A DNA stretch of 64,000 nucleotides from Staphylococcus sp. 17KM0847 (GCF_013463155.1 NZ_CP040781.1:558001-622000), one strand, 5' to 3'. Positions 51,524 through 61,824 are shown, numbered from the stretch's first letter. A program made the numbers and translations. Notes: a model not told the origin generated them from the letters alone.

Positions 51524-52063
51524 ATGGAAATAGGGCAAAAAATAAAAAATTTAAGACATCTAAAAAATTTGACACAAGAAGAGTTGGGAGAACGTACAGA
51601 TCTTTCTAAAGGTTATATCTCACAAATAGAAAGTAATAAGACTTCACCAAGTATGGAAACATTTTTGAATATACTCGAGATACTTGGTACAACGCCACGT
51701 GATTTTTTTGAACAGCAACAAGTGACAAAGGTACATTATCCCGAGGCAGAACAATTAACGTATGATGAAAGTGAGAAAGGCTATTTTTTGCAGTGGCCTG
51801 TCCGAACGTCGAATGAATTTGAAATGGAACCGCTATTGTTAACATTGCAACCAAGCTCAGCATATAAAGCGTTTGAACCTTCTATGTCAGATACGTTTAT
51901 CTATTGCTTAGAAGGTGTTGTTACACTAGCTTTGGGAGATGACATCTATCAAGCTAATGTTGGAGATGCATTGTATTTTAAAGCCAATAGTGTCCATAGG
52001 TTGTCCAATACAGGAAAAACAGAAGCGCGCATATTAATTGTAGCGACATCATCTTATTTATAG
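51524..52063 (+). CDS. XRE-family regulator with cupin domain (pot operon regulator)
   Basis: 179 residues. Helix-turn-helix (~1-60: [40 protein letters not shown]), then a cupin (~100-178: [40 protein letters not shown]). It resembles the PuuR type that senses polyamines, and it lies 11 bases before potA, so it probably represses spermidine/putrescine uptake. ATG at 51524 has AGGTGA 5 bases upstream; an in-frame ATG at 51506 is possible. Confidence 0.88.
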   Translation: MEIGQKIKNLRHLKNLTQEELGERTDLSKGYISQIESNKTSPSMETFLNILEILGTTPRDFFEQQQVTKVHYPEAEQLTYDESEKGYFLQWPVRTSNEFEMEPLLLTLQPSSAYKAFEPSMSDTFIYCLEGVVTLALGDDIYQANVGDALYFKANSVHRLSNTGKTEARILIVATSSYL

Positions 52064-52074
52064 GAGGAATGTAT

Positions 52075-53175
52075 GTGGCATCATTATTGAGATTCGAACA
52101 AGTGACAAAGCGTTACGATGATACAGTCATTTTAAATGAGATAGATATTGAAATTGAATCAGGTTATTTTTATACAATTTTAGGTCCTTCAGGTTGTGGG
52201 AAAACAACAATATTAAAACTGATTGCGGGATTTGAAACGCCTGATGAAGGGAATATTATATACCTTGGTGAACAAATTAATCATTTACCTGCAAATAAGC
52301 GCCAAGTCAATACAGTATTTCAAGATTATGCTTTATTTCCACATCTCAATGTTTATGACAATATTTCATTTGGTTTAAAGCTAAAACAAATGGATAAACA
52401 AGTCATTGATTTAAAAGTGAGAGATGCATTGAAGCTCGTGAAATTAGATCAGTATATGTACAGTTCAATACAAGCACTAAGTGGAGGACAAAAGCAAAGA
52501 ATAGCCATTGCCCGAGCAATTGTAAATGAGCCAGAGATTTTATTACTAGATGAGTCTTTATCAGCACTTGATTTAAAGTTGCGTACAGAGATGCAATATG
52601 AGCTTCGAGAGTTGCAGTCAAGGTTGGGCATTACGTTTGTTTTTGTAACACATGATCAAGAAGAAGCACTTGCGTTGAGTGATTATATTTTTGTTATGCG
52701 TGAGGGCAAGGTTGAACAATTTGGTACACCGATTGATATTTATGACGAGCCTGTCAATCGTTATGTTGCTGATTTTATTGGTGAATCCAATATTATTGAA
52801 GGGACCATGGTAAGAGATTTTGTTGTTAATATTTATGGTCAAGATTTTGAATGTGTGGATCAGGGGATTGCGTCTCATACATTAGTAGATGTTGTGATTC
52901 GCCCGGAAGACATCGCATTAGTTTCAGATCAGGAAGGTTTGTTTCATGGTACAGTGATTTCTACTTTATTTCGCGGTGTCCATTATGACATTATTTGTGA
53001 AGATCGCAAAGGTTATGAGTGGACGATACAATCTACAAAAAATGCAGAAATTGGTTCGCGTGTGGGTCTACATTTCGAACCTGAAGCCATTCATATTATG
53101 GTTCCGGGTGAAACAGAAGAAGAGTTTGATGCACGTATAGAAGGCTATGGAGATGGTAATGATGAGACAACTTAA
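52075..53175 (+). CDS. potA: Spermidine/putrescine ABC transporter ATPase
   Basis: 366 residues. ABC ATPase with Walker A GPSGCGKT (~39), ALSGGQKQR signature, [12 protein letters not shown]alker [14 protein letters not shown]-loop, and a C-terminal TOBE domain (~235-366; [10 protein letters not shown]). GTG at 52075 has AGGAGG 7 bases upstream; ATG at 52069 lies only one base from it. The stop lies inside potB. Confidence 0.96.
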   Translation: MASLLRFEQVTKRYDDTVILNEIDIEIESGYFYTILGPSGCGKTTILKLIAGFETPDEGNIIYLGEQINHLPANKRQVNTVFQDYALFPHLNVYDNISFGLKLKQMDKQVIDLKVRDALKLVKLDQYMYSSIQALSGGQKQRIAIARAIVNEPEILLLDESLSALDLKLRTEMQYELRELQSRLGITFVFVTHDQEEALALSDYIFVMREGKVEQFGTPIDIYDEPVNRYVADFIGESNIIEGTMVRDFVVNIYGQDFECVDQGIASHTLVDVVIRPEDIALVSDQEGLFHGTVISTLFRGVHYDIICEDRKGYEWTIQSTKNAEIGSRVGLHFEPEAIHIMVPGETEEEFDARIEGYGDGNDETT

Positions 53176-53968
53176 TCGCTGGTTGGCAATCCCATATTGG
53201 TTGTGGATGATCGGTTTTATTATTATTCCAATGATATTATTAGTTTATTTCTCATTTCTGGATACAGAAGGCCATTTTTCGCTTATAAATTATAAGCAGT
53301 TTTTATCATGGCATTATATGAAAATGCTTGCCGAATCCATTTTATATGCTGCAATCATTACAATTGCATGCTTATTCGTAAGTTATCCAGCCGCTTACTT
53401 TATTCATCAATCTTCTCATGCTGCAACATGGTTATTGGTTATGATTATTCCGACATGGATCAATCTACTACTCAAGACATATGCATTTATTGGCATTTTA
53501 AGTCATGATGGGTTTATCAACCAATTATTAGGCATTGTAAATGTTCCAGCACAATCTATGTTATTTACAGCACCTGCTTTTATCATTGTTGCTGTATATA
53601 TCTATTTACCTTTTATGTTATTGCCTATTTATAACAGTATGAAGGACATACCAGATCAACTCTTTTTTGCTGCTCAAGATTTAGGTGCAGGTACTATAAC
53701 AATTGTGCGTAAAGTCCTATTGCCATTAACAATTGAAGGGATTAAAACAGGTATTCAAGTAACATTTATTCCAGCATTATCGCTATTTATGATTACACGT
53801 TTGATTGCTGGGAACAAAGTGATTAATATTGGTACAGCGATTGAAGAGCAATTTTTAGTTATTCAAAACTTTGGAATGGGATCAACAATCGCACTCTTCC
53901 TTGTGTTATTTATGATGCTCGTTATGATTTTAACACGCACTAAAAAGCAAGGAGGAAATGTACGATGA
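53162..53968 (+). CDS. potB: Spermidine/putrescine ABC transporter permease PotB
   Basis: 268 residues with six membrane helices. The EAA loop [25 protein letters not shown] (~180-205) is the contact for PotA. ATG at 53162 has GGAG ~9 bases upstream; ATGs at 53147-53159 are also in frame. It overlaps potA by 14 bases and potC by 4. Confidence 0.94.
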   Translation: MRQLNRWLAIPYWLWMIGFIIIPMILLVYFSFLDTEGHFSLINYKQFLSWHYMKMLAESILYAAIITIACLFVSYPAAYFIHQSSHAATWLLVMIIPTWINLLLKTYAFIGILSHDGFINQLLGIVNVPAQSMLFTAPAFIIVAVYIYLPFMLLPIYNSMKDIPDQLFFAAQDLGAGTITIVRKVLLPLTIEGIKTGIQVTFIPALSLFMITRLIAGNKVINIGTAIEEQFLVIQNFGMGSTIALFLVLFMMLVMILTRTKKQGGNVR

Positions 53969-54777
53969 AGTGGTACGGTAAAATATATTTATATGCTTTA
54001 TTAGTCGTTTTGTATTTCCCTATTTTTATTTTAATTTTTTATTCTTTTAACAGCGCGGGAAATATGACTAGATTTGAAGGTTTTACATTTGAACATTATA
54101 CAGCACTTTTTGCGAATAAACGATTATTACAGGTAGTATTTAATACGATTGCAGTTGCGCTAATTTCAGCTGCTATTTCAACAGTGATCGGTTTATTTGG
54201 TGCGCTGGTGCTTTATCAAATACGTCGTCAAATGCTTAAAGTCTCGCTACTAACACTTAATAATGTACTCATGGTATCATCTGATGTTGTGATTGGTGCG
54301 TCTTTTTTGATTATGTTTACAGCGATAGGTCATTATACAGGTTTGGGTTTAGGTTTGACATCAGTGTTGATTTCACATATTGCTTTTTGTATTCCAATTG
54401 TAGTTATCGTGATTTTGCCTAAACTTTATGAAATGAATGATTCAATTATACAAGCTGGACGAGATTTAGGTGCAACAGAATGGCAGTTGCTCACAAAAAT
54501 TTTAATCCCCCAACTGATGCCGGGTATACTCGGAGGATTTTTTATGGCATTGACCTATTCGCTTGATGATTTTACAGTGAGCTTTTTTGTTACAGGAAAC
54601 GGTTTTAGTGTACTCTCTGTTGAAATATATTCAATGGCACGTCGAGGTGTAAGTATGGAGATTAACGCCATATCGACATTATTATTTGCCTTTATCATGG
54701 TTGGGATTGTCGTCTATCAATTGCTACAACGTTATCAGCGTAAACAACTTGTTAAAAGACGGGAGATGTCACTATGA
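53965..54777 (+). CDS. potC: Spermidine/putrescine ABC transporter permease PotC
   Basis: 270 residues, six membrane helices, with the EAA-type loop IIQAGRDLGATEWQLLTKILIPQLMPGI (~172-198). Partner of PotB. It overlaps potB and potD by 4 bases each, typical of one tightly coupled operon. Confidence 0.95.
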   Translation: MKWYGKIYLYALLVVLYFPIFILIFYSFNSAGNMTRFEGFTFEHYTALFANKRLLQVVFNTIAVALISAAISTVIGLFGALVLYQIRRQMLKVSLLTLNNVLMVSSDVVIGASFLIMFTAIGHYTGLGLGLTSVLISHIAFCIPIVVIVILPKLYEMNDSIIQAGRDLGATEWQLLTKILIPQLMPGILGGFFMALTYSLDDFTVSFFVTGNGFSVLSVEIYSMARRGVSMEINAISTLLFAFIMVGIVVYQLLQRYQRKQLVKRREMSL

Positions 54778-55844
54778 AACAATTCATTCAACTTATCGGT
54801 GGGGCATTAGCTATTGGTTTGGTGAGTTTAGGCGTTGGCTATTGGATGAGTCATGATGATGTGAATCAGCAACGTGAAAAATTATATGTATACAATTGGG
54901 GGGAGTATATTGACCCACAACTCATTAAACGATTTGAAAAAGAAACGGGTATTCGAGTGATATATGAAACGTTCGACTCGAATGAAGCGATGGAAGCCAA
55001 AATACGCAATGGTGGAACGAATTATGATGTCGCTTTTCCAAGTGACTATACCATTGAAAAAATGCGTAAAGAAGATTTGTTATTGCCCCTAGATCATAGC
55101 CAAATCACGAATATAGAGCATTTAGATAAGCGTTATATGAATCAAGCATTTGATCCAAAGAATAAATATTCAATGCCGTATTTCTTTGGAACGGTTGGTA
55201 TTTTATATGATAAAGATAAATACCCTGATATGACATTTGAGCATTGGTCAGATTTAAAAGATCCTCGTTTGAGCGAAGATGTTATTTTAGTTGATGGTGC
55301 AAGAGAAATGATGGGCGTAGGTTTGAACAGTTTAGGTTATAGCTTAAATGATAAAAATAAACAGCATCTTGAGGAGGCTGAAACACATTTAAAAAGCTTT
55401 AGTCCTAATATACGGGGTGTTGTTGGAGATGAAGTGACGATGATGTTAGAACAGCGTGAAGCGAGTGTAGCAGTGATGTGGAGTGGTTCAGCTGCTCCAT
55501 TATTTCAAGAGGATCAACGTTTTGATTATGTCATCCCTAAAGATGGTTCTAATTTGTGGTTTGATAATATGGTCATTCCTAAAACAGCGCAAAATGTTAA
55601 AGGGGCACATCAGTTTATGAACTTTATGTTAGATCCCGAAGTGAGTCGTCAAAATACAGAATGGGTAGCTTATGCAACACCAAATAAAACAGCACGCCAA
55701 ATGTTGCCTCAAGAGGTTAGAAATGACACACGTGTTTATCCAACCGAAGAGACACAAAGGCGTTTGGAAGTTTATAAAGATTTAGGTTCGGATATACTAA
55801 GTGAGTATAATGAGCGTTTCTTAAACTTTAAGATGGATTTATAA
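54774..55844 (+). CDS. potD: Spermidine/putrescine-binding protein PotD
   Basis: 356 residues. A hydrophobic N-terminal segment (~4-25) acts as signal/anchor; there is no lipobox Cys. Binding fold: YVYNWGEYIDPQLIKRFEKETGI, AFPSDYTIEKM, YFFGTVGILYD, and AVMWSGSAAPLF. Extracellular capture of polyamine for PotBC. Also in the S. aureus homologue, as I recall, the Cys is missing, so an uncleaved membrane anchor is likely. Confidence 0.94.
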   Translation: MKQFIQLIGGALAIGLVSLGVGYWMSHDDVNQQREKLYVYNWGEYIDPQLIKRFEKETGIRVIYETFDSNEAMEAKIRNGGTNYDVAFPSDYTIEKMRKEDLLLPLDHSQITNIEHLDKRYMNQAFDPKNKYSMPYFFGTVGILYDKDKYPDMTFEHWSDLKDPRLSEDVILVDGAREMMGVGLNSLGYSLNDKNKQHLEEAETHLKSFSPNIRGVVGDEVTMMLEQREASVAVMWSGSAAPLFQEDQRFDYVIPKDGSNLWFDNMVIPKTAQNVKGAHQFMNFMLDPEVSRQNTEWVAYATPNKTARQMLPQEVRNDTRVYPTEETQRRLEVYKDLGSDILSEYNERFLNFKMDL

Positions 55845-55904
55845 AAATAGTTATTGTATTTAAGATAAGATATAATAAAAGAAGAAACAACAAGGAGTGA
55901 CGTT

Positions 55905-56909
55905 ATGACAGGAGAGGTATATACGCAAATTCAACGCCCTGTAAATCGACTTGCTGAAAAAATAATGGGGTGGCTAAGTTGGCTGTTATTACTTGGTACA
56001 ACGATTATTGCTATGTTTTTTGGGCTTGTGCTATTTAGTAACGAAAATTCTATTCAAAGTTTAGAAGTAGAAATTGCAAACAGCACAACATTTCAAAATA
56101 TATTGACTAATTATAATATGACAGCAACAGAGCTAGTGATTCATTTACAAAATGGTGTATGGGCATTCATCGTTTATCTTATTGTTTGCTTATTGATTTC
56201 ATTTTTAGCGCTTATTTCAATGAGACATAGAGTGATTTCGGGCTTATTGTTTTTAGTCGTTTCGATATTAACATTACCACTTATTGTTGTGTTAGTCCCT
56301 ATCTTTTTCTTTATTATTGCGTTGATGATGTTCAGTCGAAAAGAACGCTTAGAAACAGTACCTGTATACAATGCACCATTATTTACAGACAACCCAGTGT
56401 ACGAACAATCACTAGAAAAAGATCAAGAAAAGATACAACGAGAACCAGCGACGAACGTACAATACGATCAGGATGAGGAACCTGCTATATTATCACGCTC
56501 TGCTAAATATCATCATAAACAAGAGCAGGAAACAACTCAAAGTACGCAGACAGAGGATCGTTTAGATGATACAGCGGTGCATAGTGAGGAAACAGTTACC
56601 AAAGATAAAGTACATGATAATGCAACAGATTCTGTACAGCAGGAGAAGTATGCATATACGTATGATACACACGAAGCAAATCAACAATTAACACAGGCAG
56701 ACTTAAAGCAACAAAAGAAAGAAGAAAAGGCACAACAAAAAGAGGCACGTAAGGAAGAGCGCAAAGCACGTAAAGCATATTTAAAAGAACAACGTAAAAA
56801 CAAACCGAGTGCAGCATCACAGCGTCGTCAAAACTATGAAGACCGCATGAAGGTTAATAAGGAACGTGTAGAGCAAGAAAAAGAAGGATCAAACAAAGAA
56901 AAATCATAA
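55905..56909 (+). CDS. auxB: AuxB-like membrane protein
   Basis: 334 residues. Helices ~22-45, 88-108 and 115-145 (GLLFLVVSILTLPLIVVLVPIFFFIIALMMF), then a ~190-residue charged cytoplasmic tail ending in a Lys/Arg/Glu/Gln-rich coil (KQQKKEEKAQQKEARKE). It follows potD at the position of AuxB of S. aureus, reported with AuxA to stabilise lipoteichoic acid. Assignment is from synteny and topology. AAGGAGTGA precedes ATG. Terminator at 56943. Confidence 0.68.
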   Translation: MTGEVYTQIQRPVNRLAEKIMGWLSWLLLLGTTIIAMFFGLVLFSNENSIQSLEVEIANSTTFQNILTNYNMTATELVIHLQNGVWAFIVYLIVCLLISFLALISMRHRVISGLLFLVVSILTLPLIVVLVPIFFFIIALMMFSRKERLETVPVYNAPLFTDNPVYEQSLEKDQEKIQREPATNVQYDQDEEPAILSRSAKYHHKQEQETTQSTQTEDRLDDTAVHSEETVTKDKVHDNATDSVQQEKYAYTYDTHEANQQLTQADLKQQKKEEKAQQKEARKEERKARKAYLKEQRKNKPSAASQRRQNYEDRMKVNKERVEQEKEGSNKEKS

Positions 56910-56942
56910 CAGCATATGGCTTGCAAATATTCAAGGTGAATA

Positions 56943-56990
56943 GCTGGATTGAAAAGGGAGTTTTAGTAATCTTTTCAGTCCAGTTTAGTT
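56943..56990 (+). terminator. Terminator after auxB
   Basis: CTGGATTGAAAAG pairs with CTTTTCAGTCCAG (one mismatch), with a ~14 nt loop and TTTAGTTTATT after it. Confidence 0.75.
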
Positions 56991-57137
56991 TATTAATAAA
57001 AAATTTTTAAAGATAGTTAAATTGGAGAAAGCTAGAGATACAAAGAATATGTTTATTTTAACTTATAATTTTTACGAATAATCGTTTCATCATTGATTCA
57101 TATTAAATATATCTATAAAAAATTGATGTTCAAATAT

Positions 57138-57161
57138 GTTTTAAATATAAAAATAGGGTAA
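57138..57161 (+). promoter_or_regulatory. Candidate sigma-B promoter of the DUF4064-like gene
   Basis: GTTTTA, 12 bases, GGGTAA, close to the consensus GTTTAA-N12-15-GGGTAT. A TATAAT (57162-57167) follows but has no sigma-A -35. Confidence 0.45.
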
Positions 57162-57187
57162 TATAATGAGTAAAAAGGAGGATAATA

Positions 57188-57730
57188 ATGTCAGAAAATT
57201 ATACGTATCAAACACATAACAATAACGATATAGAAGCACCCCGCCAAACAGAGCAGTCGTCAATACACCACAAACCATCAAAGCCTTTTAAAAGAACTGC
57301 TGAAAAGGTTTTGACATGGATTGGTATTGTACTACATGCTATTTGGATGGCGATTATTGTTGGATTTGGTTCAATGATGCCAAAGTTATTGCAAGAAAAT
57401 GAAGAAATACGTCAAACGATTATAGAACAGGGACAAGATCCAGATCAATTGGCTACTCAAAGTGCGAATATTGGTGGAACTTTTGGTACGATGGTGATTC
57501 CGCTGATTTTAGCATTAGTTGCAGTATTTTTACTACGCAAACGTATTTTATCAGGTGTATTATTATTACTTGCATCTTTAACAGGATTATTTTTAAGTGG
57601 TAGCTTTATTGCTGCCGTACTGTGGTTAATTGCAGCCATTATGCTATTTGTGCGTAAACCTAAAAACCTTGATCAACAGTATATGGTTAACCAAGGTATA
57701 AACGATGGATGGAATGACACCATCAAATAG
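57188..57730 (+). CDS. DUF4064-like membrane protein
   Basis: 180 residues. A polar N-terminus (~1-35), helix ~40-62, an extracytoplasmic loop with EENEEIRQTIIEQGQDPDQLA, and helices ~95-112, 117-133 and 135-152. DUF4064 proteins look like this, and the N-terminus has a similar layout to AuxB. AAAGGAGG precedes ATG. Function unknown. A sigma-B-like promoter may drive it. Confidence 0.7.
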   Translation: MSENYTYQTHNNNDIEAPRQTEQSSIHHKPSKPFKRTAEKVLTWIGIVLHAIWMAIIVGFGSMMPKLLQENEEIRQTIIEQGQDPDQLATQSANIGGTFGTMVIPLILALVAVFLLRKRILSGVLLLLASLTGLFLSGSFIAAVLWLIAAIMLFVRKPKNLDQQYMVNQGINDGWNDTIK

Positions 57731-57738
57731 CGATATGA

Positions 57739-57810
57739 AGCGTATAGCATGTAATTTAGAATCTGAACGATCAAAAAGATTTTAAATTGCATAGGCTATA
57801 CGCTCTTTTT
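57739..57810. terminator. Terminator between the DUF4064-like and UPF0637 genes
   Basis: AGCGTATAGC and GCTATACGCT are perfect arms around a ~45 nt loop with internal TTTA/TAAA pairing, then CTTTTT. Convergent genes. Confidence 0.75.
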
Positions 57811-57823
57811 AGGTTATTATGTT

Positions 57824-58435
57824 TTAATGGTAAAACTTTAGCAGATAGTCAAAAGTTTCTTCTAAAAATGTAAGGAAAGTCTTATCACTTTTGAGTTCAG
57901 GTGCATCGGGGTGTAGAGAGCGTGCAACAAAAAATTCTCCCTTTTTGACATTTTTAGTGCGTGTAATCCCTTTTTGAACATCGTCTATGGAGAGATGACT
58001 CAGTTTAGATTTATCAGGCTTTGTATGATCTAACGAAATTTGAAAATCTGATGGTAGTGCGCATAATGTTTCAATACGTTTTTCAAAAACTTCAACATCT
58101 TGTGCTTTGTTTGAGTTTTCATGCATCATTCCATACATCACAAAAAGATGGTCTTCAAAAAGTCCGATTTGAAAGTGAGGGAGCATTTTGTAACCACGAG
58201 CATTTGTGGCGATAGCGACCCATGTATCTTTAGGGGGATTAACAGTGCGGCGTGCATGTTTTGCAACGTGTGGATAGAAAGTTTCTCCTGTAACAGTTTC
58301 TAAATATTCCGCAAAATAGTCACCAAGTGCGTGGAGTTGAGGGCGAATATGTTTATCAAGTGCTGCCATACGTTCTGTTAGTCCCTCTACTTCAAAAACT
58401 TTAAAATCTTGTGGGTGAAATGTATATTGTGTCAT
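57824..58435 (-). CDS. UPF0637 (DUF1054/YktB-like) protein
   Basis: 203 residues, soluble. The family pattern is [36 protein letters not shown], then [38 protein letters not shown]. Found in Firmicutes of unknown function. The ATG has GGGGG-like purines upstream. Stands alone, convergent to the DUF4064-like gene. Confidence 0.83.
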   Translation of the reverse strand: MTQYTFHPQDFKVFEVEGLTERMAALDKHIRPQLHALGDYFAEYLETVTGETFYPHVAKHARRTVNPPKDTWVAIATNARGYKMLPHFQIGLFEDHLFVMYGMMHENSNKAQDVEVFEKRIETLCALPSDFQISLDHTKPDKSKLSHLSIDDVQKGITRTKNVKKGEFFVARSLHPDAPELKSDKTFLTFLEETFDYLLKFYH

Positions 58436-58554
58436 AATACGCCCCCTTTAATTCTATACATTATAAAGTGATTTTATTGTAGCATAATTCCAATGTTTAC
58501 TACATTTATATTGTACAAATTTCATGTATAATGAATATAATAGGAGTGAGTCAA

Positions 58555-59370
58555 ATGCATTTATATGATTATGCGAAAAGCCTCGTTTTAGAAGCAGGAA
58601 ATAACATTCGCAAGTGGATGAATGAAACATTAGATATTGAAACAAAGTCTAATCCTAATGACTTAGTAACGAATGTAGATAAAGCGGTAGAACAGTTTTT
58701 AGTAGAACAAATACAAAGAACGTACCCTCGGCATCGTATTATTGGTGAAGAAGGACATGGACATGAGATCATAGCAACGGATGGTATTGTATGGGTTATT
58801 GATCCAATTGATGGTACATTAAACTTTATTCACCAAGGTGAAAATTTTGCTATATCTGTTGGTATATTTAAAGATGGTAAGCCATATGCGGGATTTGTAT
58901 ATGATGTGATGTCGGATGTCCTTTATCACGCTAAATCTGGGCAGGGTGCGTATAGAAATGAGCAACGACTTGAAATGATTGAAAATACAAATTTAGCACA
59001 AAGTATTGTAGGCTTAAACGCAAACTGGTTAGCAGGTAAGAAGATCAGTCCAGTGTTACAGCCAGTTATTCGTGAAGCAAGAAGTACGCGTGCATATGGA
59101 TCAGCAGCATTAGAGATCGTTCACGTTGCTACGGGTCAACTGGCTGCATATTTAACACCGAGGTTACAGCCATGGGACTATGCAGGGGGGATTATTATTT
59201 TAGAGGAAGTGGGAGGTGTTGCGACTAATTTTTTAGGTACGACACTTTCTATTACACAACCGAACTCTGTTATTGTGGCAAATAAAGCAGTACATAAAGA
59301 AATTATGACCCAATATATGTATGAATATCGTGACCTTTTGAATCAATTGCATGAAAAATTCCGAAAATAG
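58555..59370 (+). CDS. Inositol monophosphatase family protein (SuhB-like)
   Basis: 271 residues. Metal-dependent phosphatase: GEEGHG with the metal Glu (~69), DPIDGTLNFIHQGENFAIS (~89-100), and C-terminal WDYAGGIIILEEVGG. It dephosphorylates inositol phosphate or a nucleotide such as 3'-phosphoadenosine phosphate. ATG at 58555 has AGGAGTGAG upstream; a TATAAT lies at 58527-58532, excluding the ATG at 58531. Confidence 0.9.
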   Translation: MHLYDYAKSLVLEAGNNIRKWMNETLDIETKSNPNDLVTNVDKAVEQFLVEQIQRTYPRHRIIGEEGHGHEIIATDGIVWVIDPIDGTLNFIHQGENFAISVGIFKDGKPYAGFVYDVMSDVLYHAKSGQGAYRNEQRLEMIENTNLAQSIVGLNANWLAGKKISPVLQPVIREARSTRAYGSAALEIVHVATGQLAAYLTPRLQPWDYAGGIIILEEVGGVATNFLGTTLSITQPNSVIVANKAVHKEIMTQYMYEYRDLLNQLHEKFRK

Positions 59371-59420
59371 AAAAACAGCAGTTTAATGAGCAAGGTTTCC
59401 ATTAAACTGCTGTTTTTCTA
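59369..59420. terminator. Bidirectional terminator after the phosphatase gene
   Basis: AGAAAAACAGCAGTTTAATG and its complement CATTAAACTGCTGTTTTTCT form a perfect 20-bp stem with an 11 nt loop. Convergent genes share it. Confidence 0.95.
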
Positions 59421-59422
59421 TT

Positions 59423-59608
59423 TTATAACCAATCATTTTCACGATATTTCTTTTTTAAAGTAAAACCACAGCCAAATGTAACGAGCATTAGCAAAAATGT
59501 AACAATCATCCAAAAGATATTTCCAGCGCCAATGGCAAAGCTAAACAGGGTCAAAAAGATAACTGCGATAATTGCTAAAATGAAGAAAATAGTTTTAGAT
59601 TTTTGCAT
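59423..59608 (-). CDS. DUF5325-like small membrane protein
   Basis: 61 residues with two helices (~6-28 and 33-52: FFILAIIAVIFLTLFSFAIGAG, IVTFLLMLVTFGCGF) and a basic C-terminus KKKYREND. Corresponds to the YlaF/DUF5325 gene found upstream of typA in Bacillus and Staphylococcus. ATG at 59608 has AGGTGGGA 7 bases upstream; longer in-frame starts overlap typA. Function unknown. Confidence 0.75.
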   Translation of the reverse strand: MQKSKTIFFILAIIAVIFLTLFSFAIGAGNIFWMIVTFLLMLVTFGCGFTLKKKYRENDWL

Positions 59609-59704
59609 ATATATCCCACCTAATTGTTTCATCACTTTACATATATGATATAATAAACAAGTTACAAAAGAAAGTGGCAATTTACTCATGAAAGGAATTA
59701 CAGT

Positions 59705-61552
59705 ATGACAAGTAGAAGAGAAGATGTACGCAATATTGCGATTATCGCTCACGTAGACCATGGTAAAACAACATTAGTGGATGAATTATTAAAACAATCA
59801 GGTATTTTCCGTGAGAATGAGCATGTTGAAGAACGTGCGATGGACTCAAATGATATTGAAAGAGAACGTGGTATTACAATTTTAGCCAAAAATACTGCAA
59901 TTAATTATAAAGGGACACGTATTAATATTTTAGATACACCGGGACATGCTGATTTTGGTGGTGAAGTTGAACGTATTATGAAAATGGTTGATGGGGTTGT
60001 TTTAGTTGTAGACGCATATGAAGGAACAATGCCACAAACACGTTTCGTATTGAAAAAAGCATTAGAACAAGATTTAAAGCCTGTTGTTGTTGTAAATAAA
60101 ATCGATAAACCTTCTGCACGTCCAGAAGGTGTTGTAGATGAAGTATTAGATTTATTTATCGAGTTAGAAGCCAACGATGAACAATTAGAATTTCCAGTTG
60201 TATACGCTTCGGCAGTGAATGGTACAGCAAGTCTTGATTCAGAGCAACAAGATGAAAATATGCAATGTTTATATGAAACGATTTTAGATTATGTACCTGC
60301 ACCTGTTGATAATCGTGATGAACCTTTACAATTCCAGCCTGCACTTTTAGACTACAATGACTATGTGGGACGTATCGGTATTGGTCGTGTATTCCGTGGT
60401 ACGATTAAAGTAGGCGATAATGTGTCACTATTAAAATTAGACGGTTCAGTGAAAAACTTCCGTGTTACAAAAATATTTGGTTTCTTTGGATTGAAAAGAG
60501 AAGAGATTCAGGAAGCCTATGCTGGTGACCTTATTGCTGTCTCAGGTATGGAAGATATTAACGTAGGTGAAACGATTACACCTCAAGATAATCAAGAAGC
60601 ACTTCCAGTATTGCGTATTGATGAACCCACGTTAGAAATGACATTCCGTGTAAATAACTCACCTTTTGCAGGACGTGAAGGACAATTTGTAACAGCACGT
60701 CAAATACAAGAACGTTTAGATACGCAATTAGAAACAGATGTTTCACTTAAAGTTACACCAACAGATTCGCCAGACGCATGGACTGTTGCTGGACGTGGTG
60801 AATTACATTTATCTATTTTAATTGAAAATATGCGTCGTGAAGGTTTTGAATTACAAGTATCTAAGCCACAAGTGATTCTAAAAGAAATTGATGGTGAATT
60901 GCACGAACCTTTTGAACGAGTACAAGCAGAAGTACCTGAAGAGTATGCAGGAGCGATTATTGAATCTTTAGGACAACGTAAAGGTGAGATGGTCGATATG
61001 GTTACAACGGATAATGGCTTAACACGTCTTATTTTTAATGTACCTGCACGTGGCTTAATCGGTTATACAACAGAGTTTATGTCTATGACACGTGGTTATG
61101 GTATTATTAACCATACTTTTGATGAGTTTCGTCCACGTATTAAAGGTCGCTTAGGCGGTCGCCGCAATGGTGTACTTGTTTCGATGGATCAAGGTAGTGC
61201 AAGTGAATATGCAATCTTAGGTTTAGAAGACCGTGGAATTAACTTTATGGCACCGGGTACAGAAGTGTATGAAGGAATGATCGTCGGTCAAAACAATCGT
61301 GAAAACGACTTAACAGTTAATATTACAAAAGTAAAACATCAAACGAATGTACGTTCAGCAACAAAAGATCAGACTGAGACAATGAAAAAACCACGTATTC
61401 TATCATTGGAAGAGGCTTTAGAATTTATTAATGATGATGAACTTGTAGAAGTAACACCAGAAAATGTTCGTTTGAGAAAGAAAATTTTAAATAAAGGTCA
61501 ACGTGAGAAAGAAGCAAAAAGAATTAAACAAATGATGGAAGATAATGCGTAA
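59705..61552 (+). CDS. typA: Ribosome-associated GTPase TypA/BipA
   Basis: 615 residues. Translational GTPase: P-loop IAHVDHGKTTL, RERGITI (G2), DTPGHADFGGEVER (G3), VNKIDKP (G4), then domains II (~205-290), a V-like domain, and the TypA-specific C-terminus (MTRGYGIINHTFDEF, GSASEYAILGLEDRG). It acts in ribosome assembly and stress adaptation. Divergent from the DUF5325-like gene. Confidence 0.97.
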   Translation: MTSRREDVRNIAIIAHVDHGKTTLVDELLKQSGIFRENEHVEERAMDSNDIERERGITILAKNTAINYKGTRINILDTPGHADFGGEVERIMKMVDGVVLVVDAYEGTMPQTRFVLKKALEQDLKPVVVVNKIDKPSARPEGVVDEVLDLFIELEANDEQLEFPVVYASAVNGTASLDSEQQDENMQCLYETILDYVPAPVDNRDEPLQFQPALLDYNDYVGRIGIGRVFRGTIKVGDNVSLLKLDGSVKNFRVTKIFGFFGLKREEIQEAYAGDLIAVSGMEDINVGETITPQDNQEALPVLRIDEPTLEMTFRVNNSPFAGREGQFVTARQIQERLDTQLETDVSLKVTPTDSPDAWTVAGRGELHLSILIENMRREGFELQVSKPQVILKEIDGELHEPFERVQAEVPEEYAGAIIESLGQRKGEMVDMVTTDNGLTRLIFNVPARGLIGYTTEFMSMTRGYGIINHTFDEFRPRIKGRLGGRRNGVLVSMDQGSASEYAILGLEDRGINFMAPGTEVYEGMIVGQNNRENDLTVNITKVKHQTNVRSATKDQTETMKKPRILSLEEALEFINDDELVEVTPENVRLRKKILNKGQREKEAKRIKQMMEDNA

Positions 61553-61666
61553 TCGTTAGAGGTGTGATTCAATTTTAGAGTTTAGTTGTTAAAAAAGCTA
61601 TAGATATAAGTATAAGTGTTGATACAACTGAAGTTGTAGTTGACTACCTTATTAATCATTAAATAA

Positions 61667-61719
61667 GAAACCTATTTTCAAGTTAAGCACATAGTTTGAT
61701 TTGAAAATAGGTTTTATTT
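61667..61719 (+). terminator. typA terminator
   Basis: GAAACCTATTTTCAA and TTGAAAATAGGTTTT are near-perfect arms with a ~19 nt loop and T-tail, ~115 bases past the stop. Confidence 0.9.
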
Positions 61720-61780
61720 ATGATGTGTAAATGCAAGATATACAAATTATACTTTTAGCAGGAATAGAAACAATCTGTAA

Positions 61781-61807
61781 AACGTTAATCATAAGATGGT
61801 TAACGTT
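61781..61807 (+). promoter_or_regulatory. Dyad operator before the flavin oxidoreductase gene
   Basis: AACGTTAATCAT-AAG-ATGGTTAACGTT: 12-base arms with one mismatch, AACGTTAA/TTAACGTT perfect. It ends 5 bases before AGGAGG and has no T-run, so it is an operator candidate. A possible -10 TATACT is at 61748-61753. Confidence 0.65.
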
Positions 61808-61824
61808 ATCTAGGAGGAATGACA

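Noticed and set aside
54774..55844. PotD as a lipoprotein
   Set aside because: No Cys follows the N-terminal hydrophobic segment, so no lipobox.
59609..59761. N-terminal extension of the DUF5325-like protein to 59761
   Set aside because: It would overlap the typA start and promoter; ATG at 59608 has a good Shine-Dalgarno and the conserved N-terminus.
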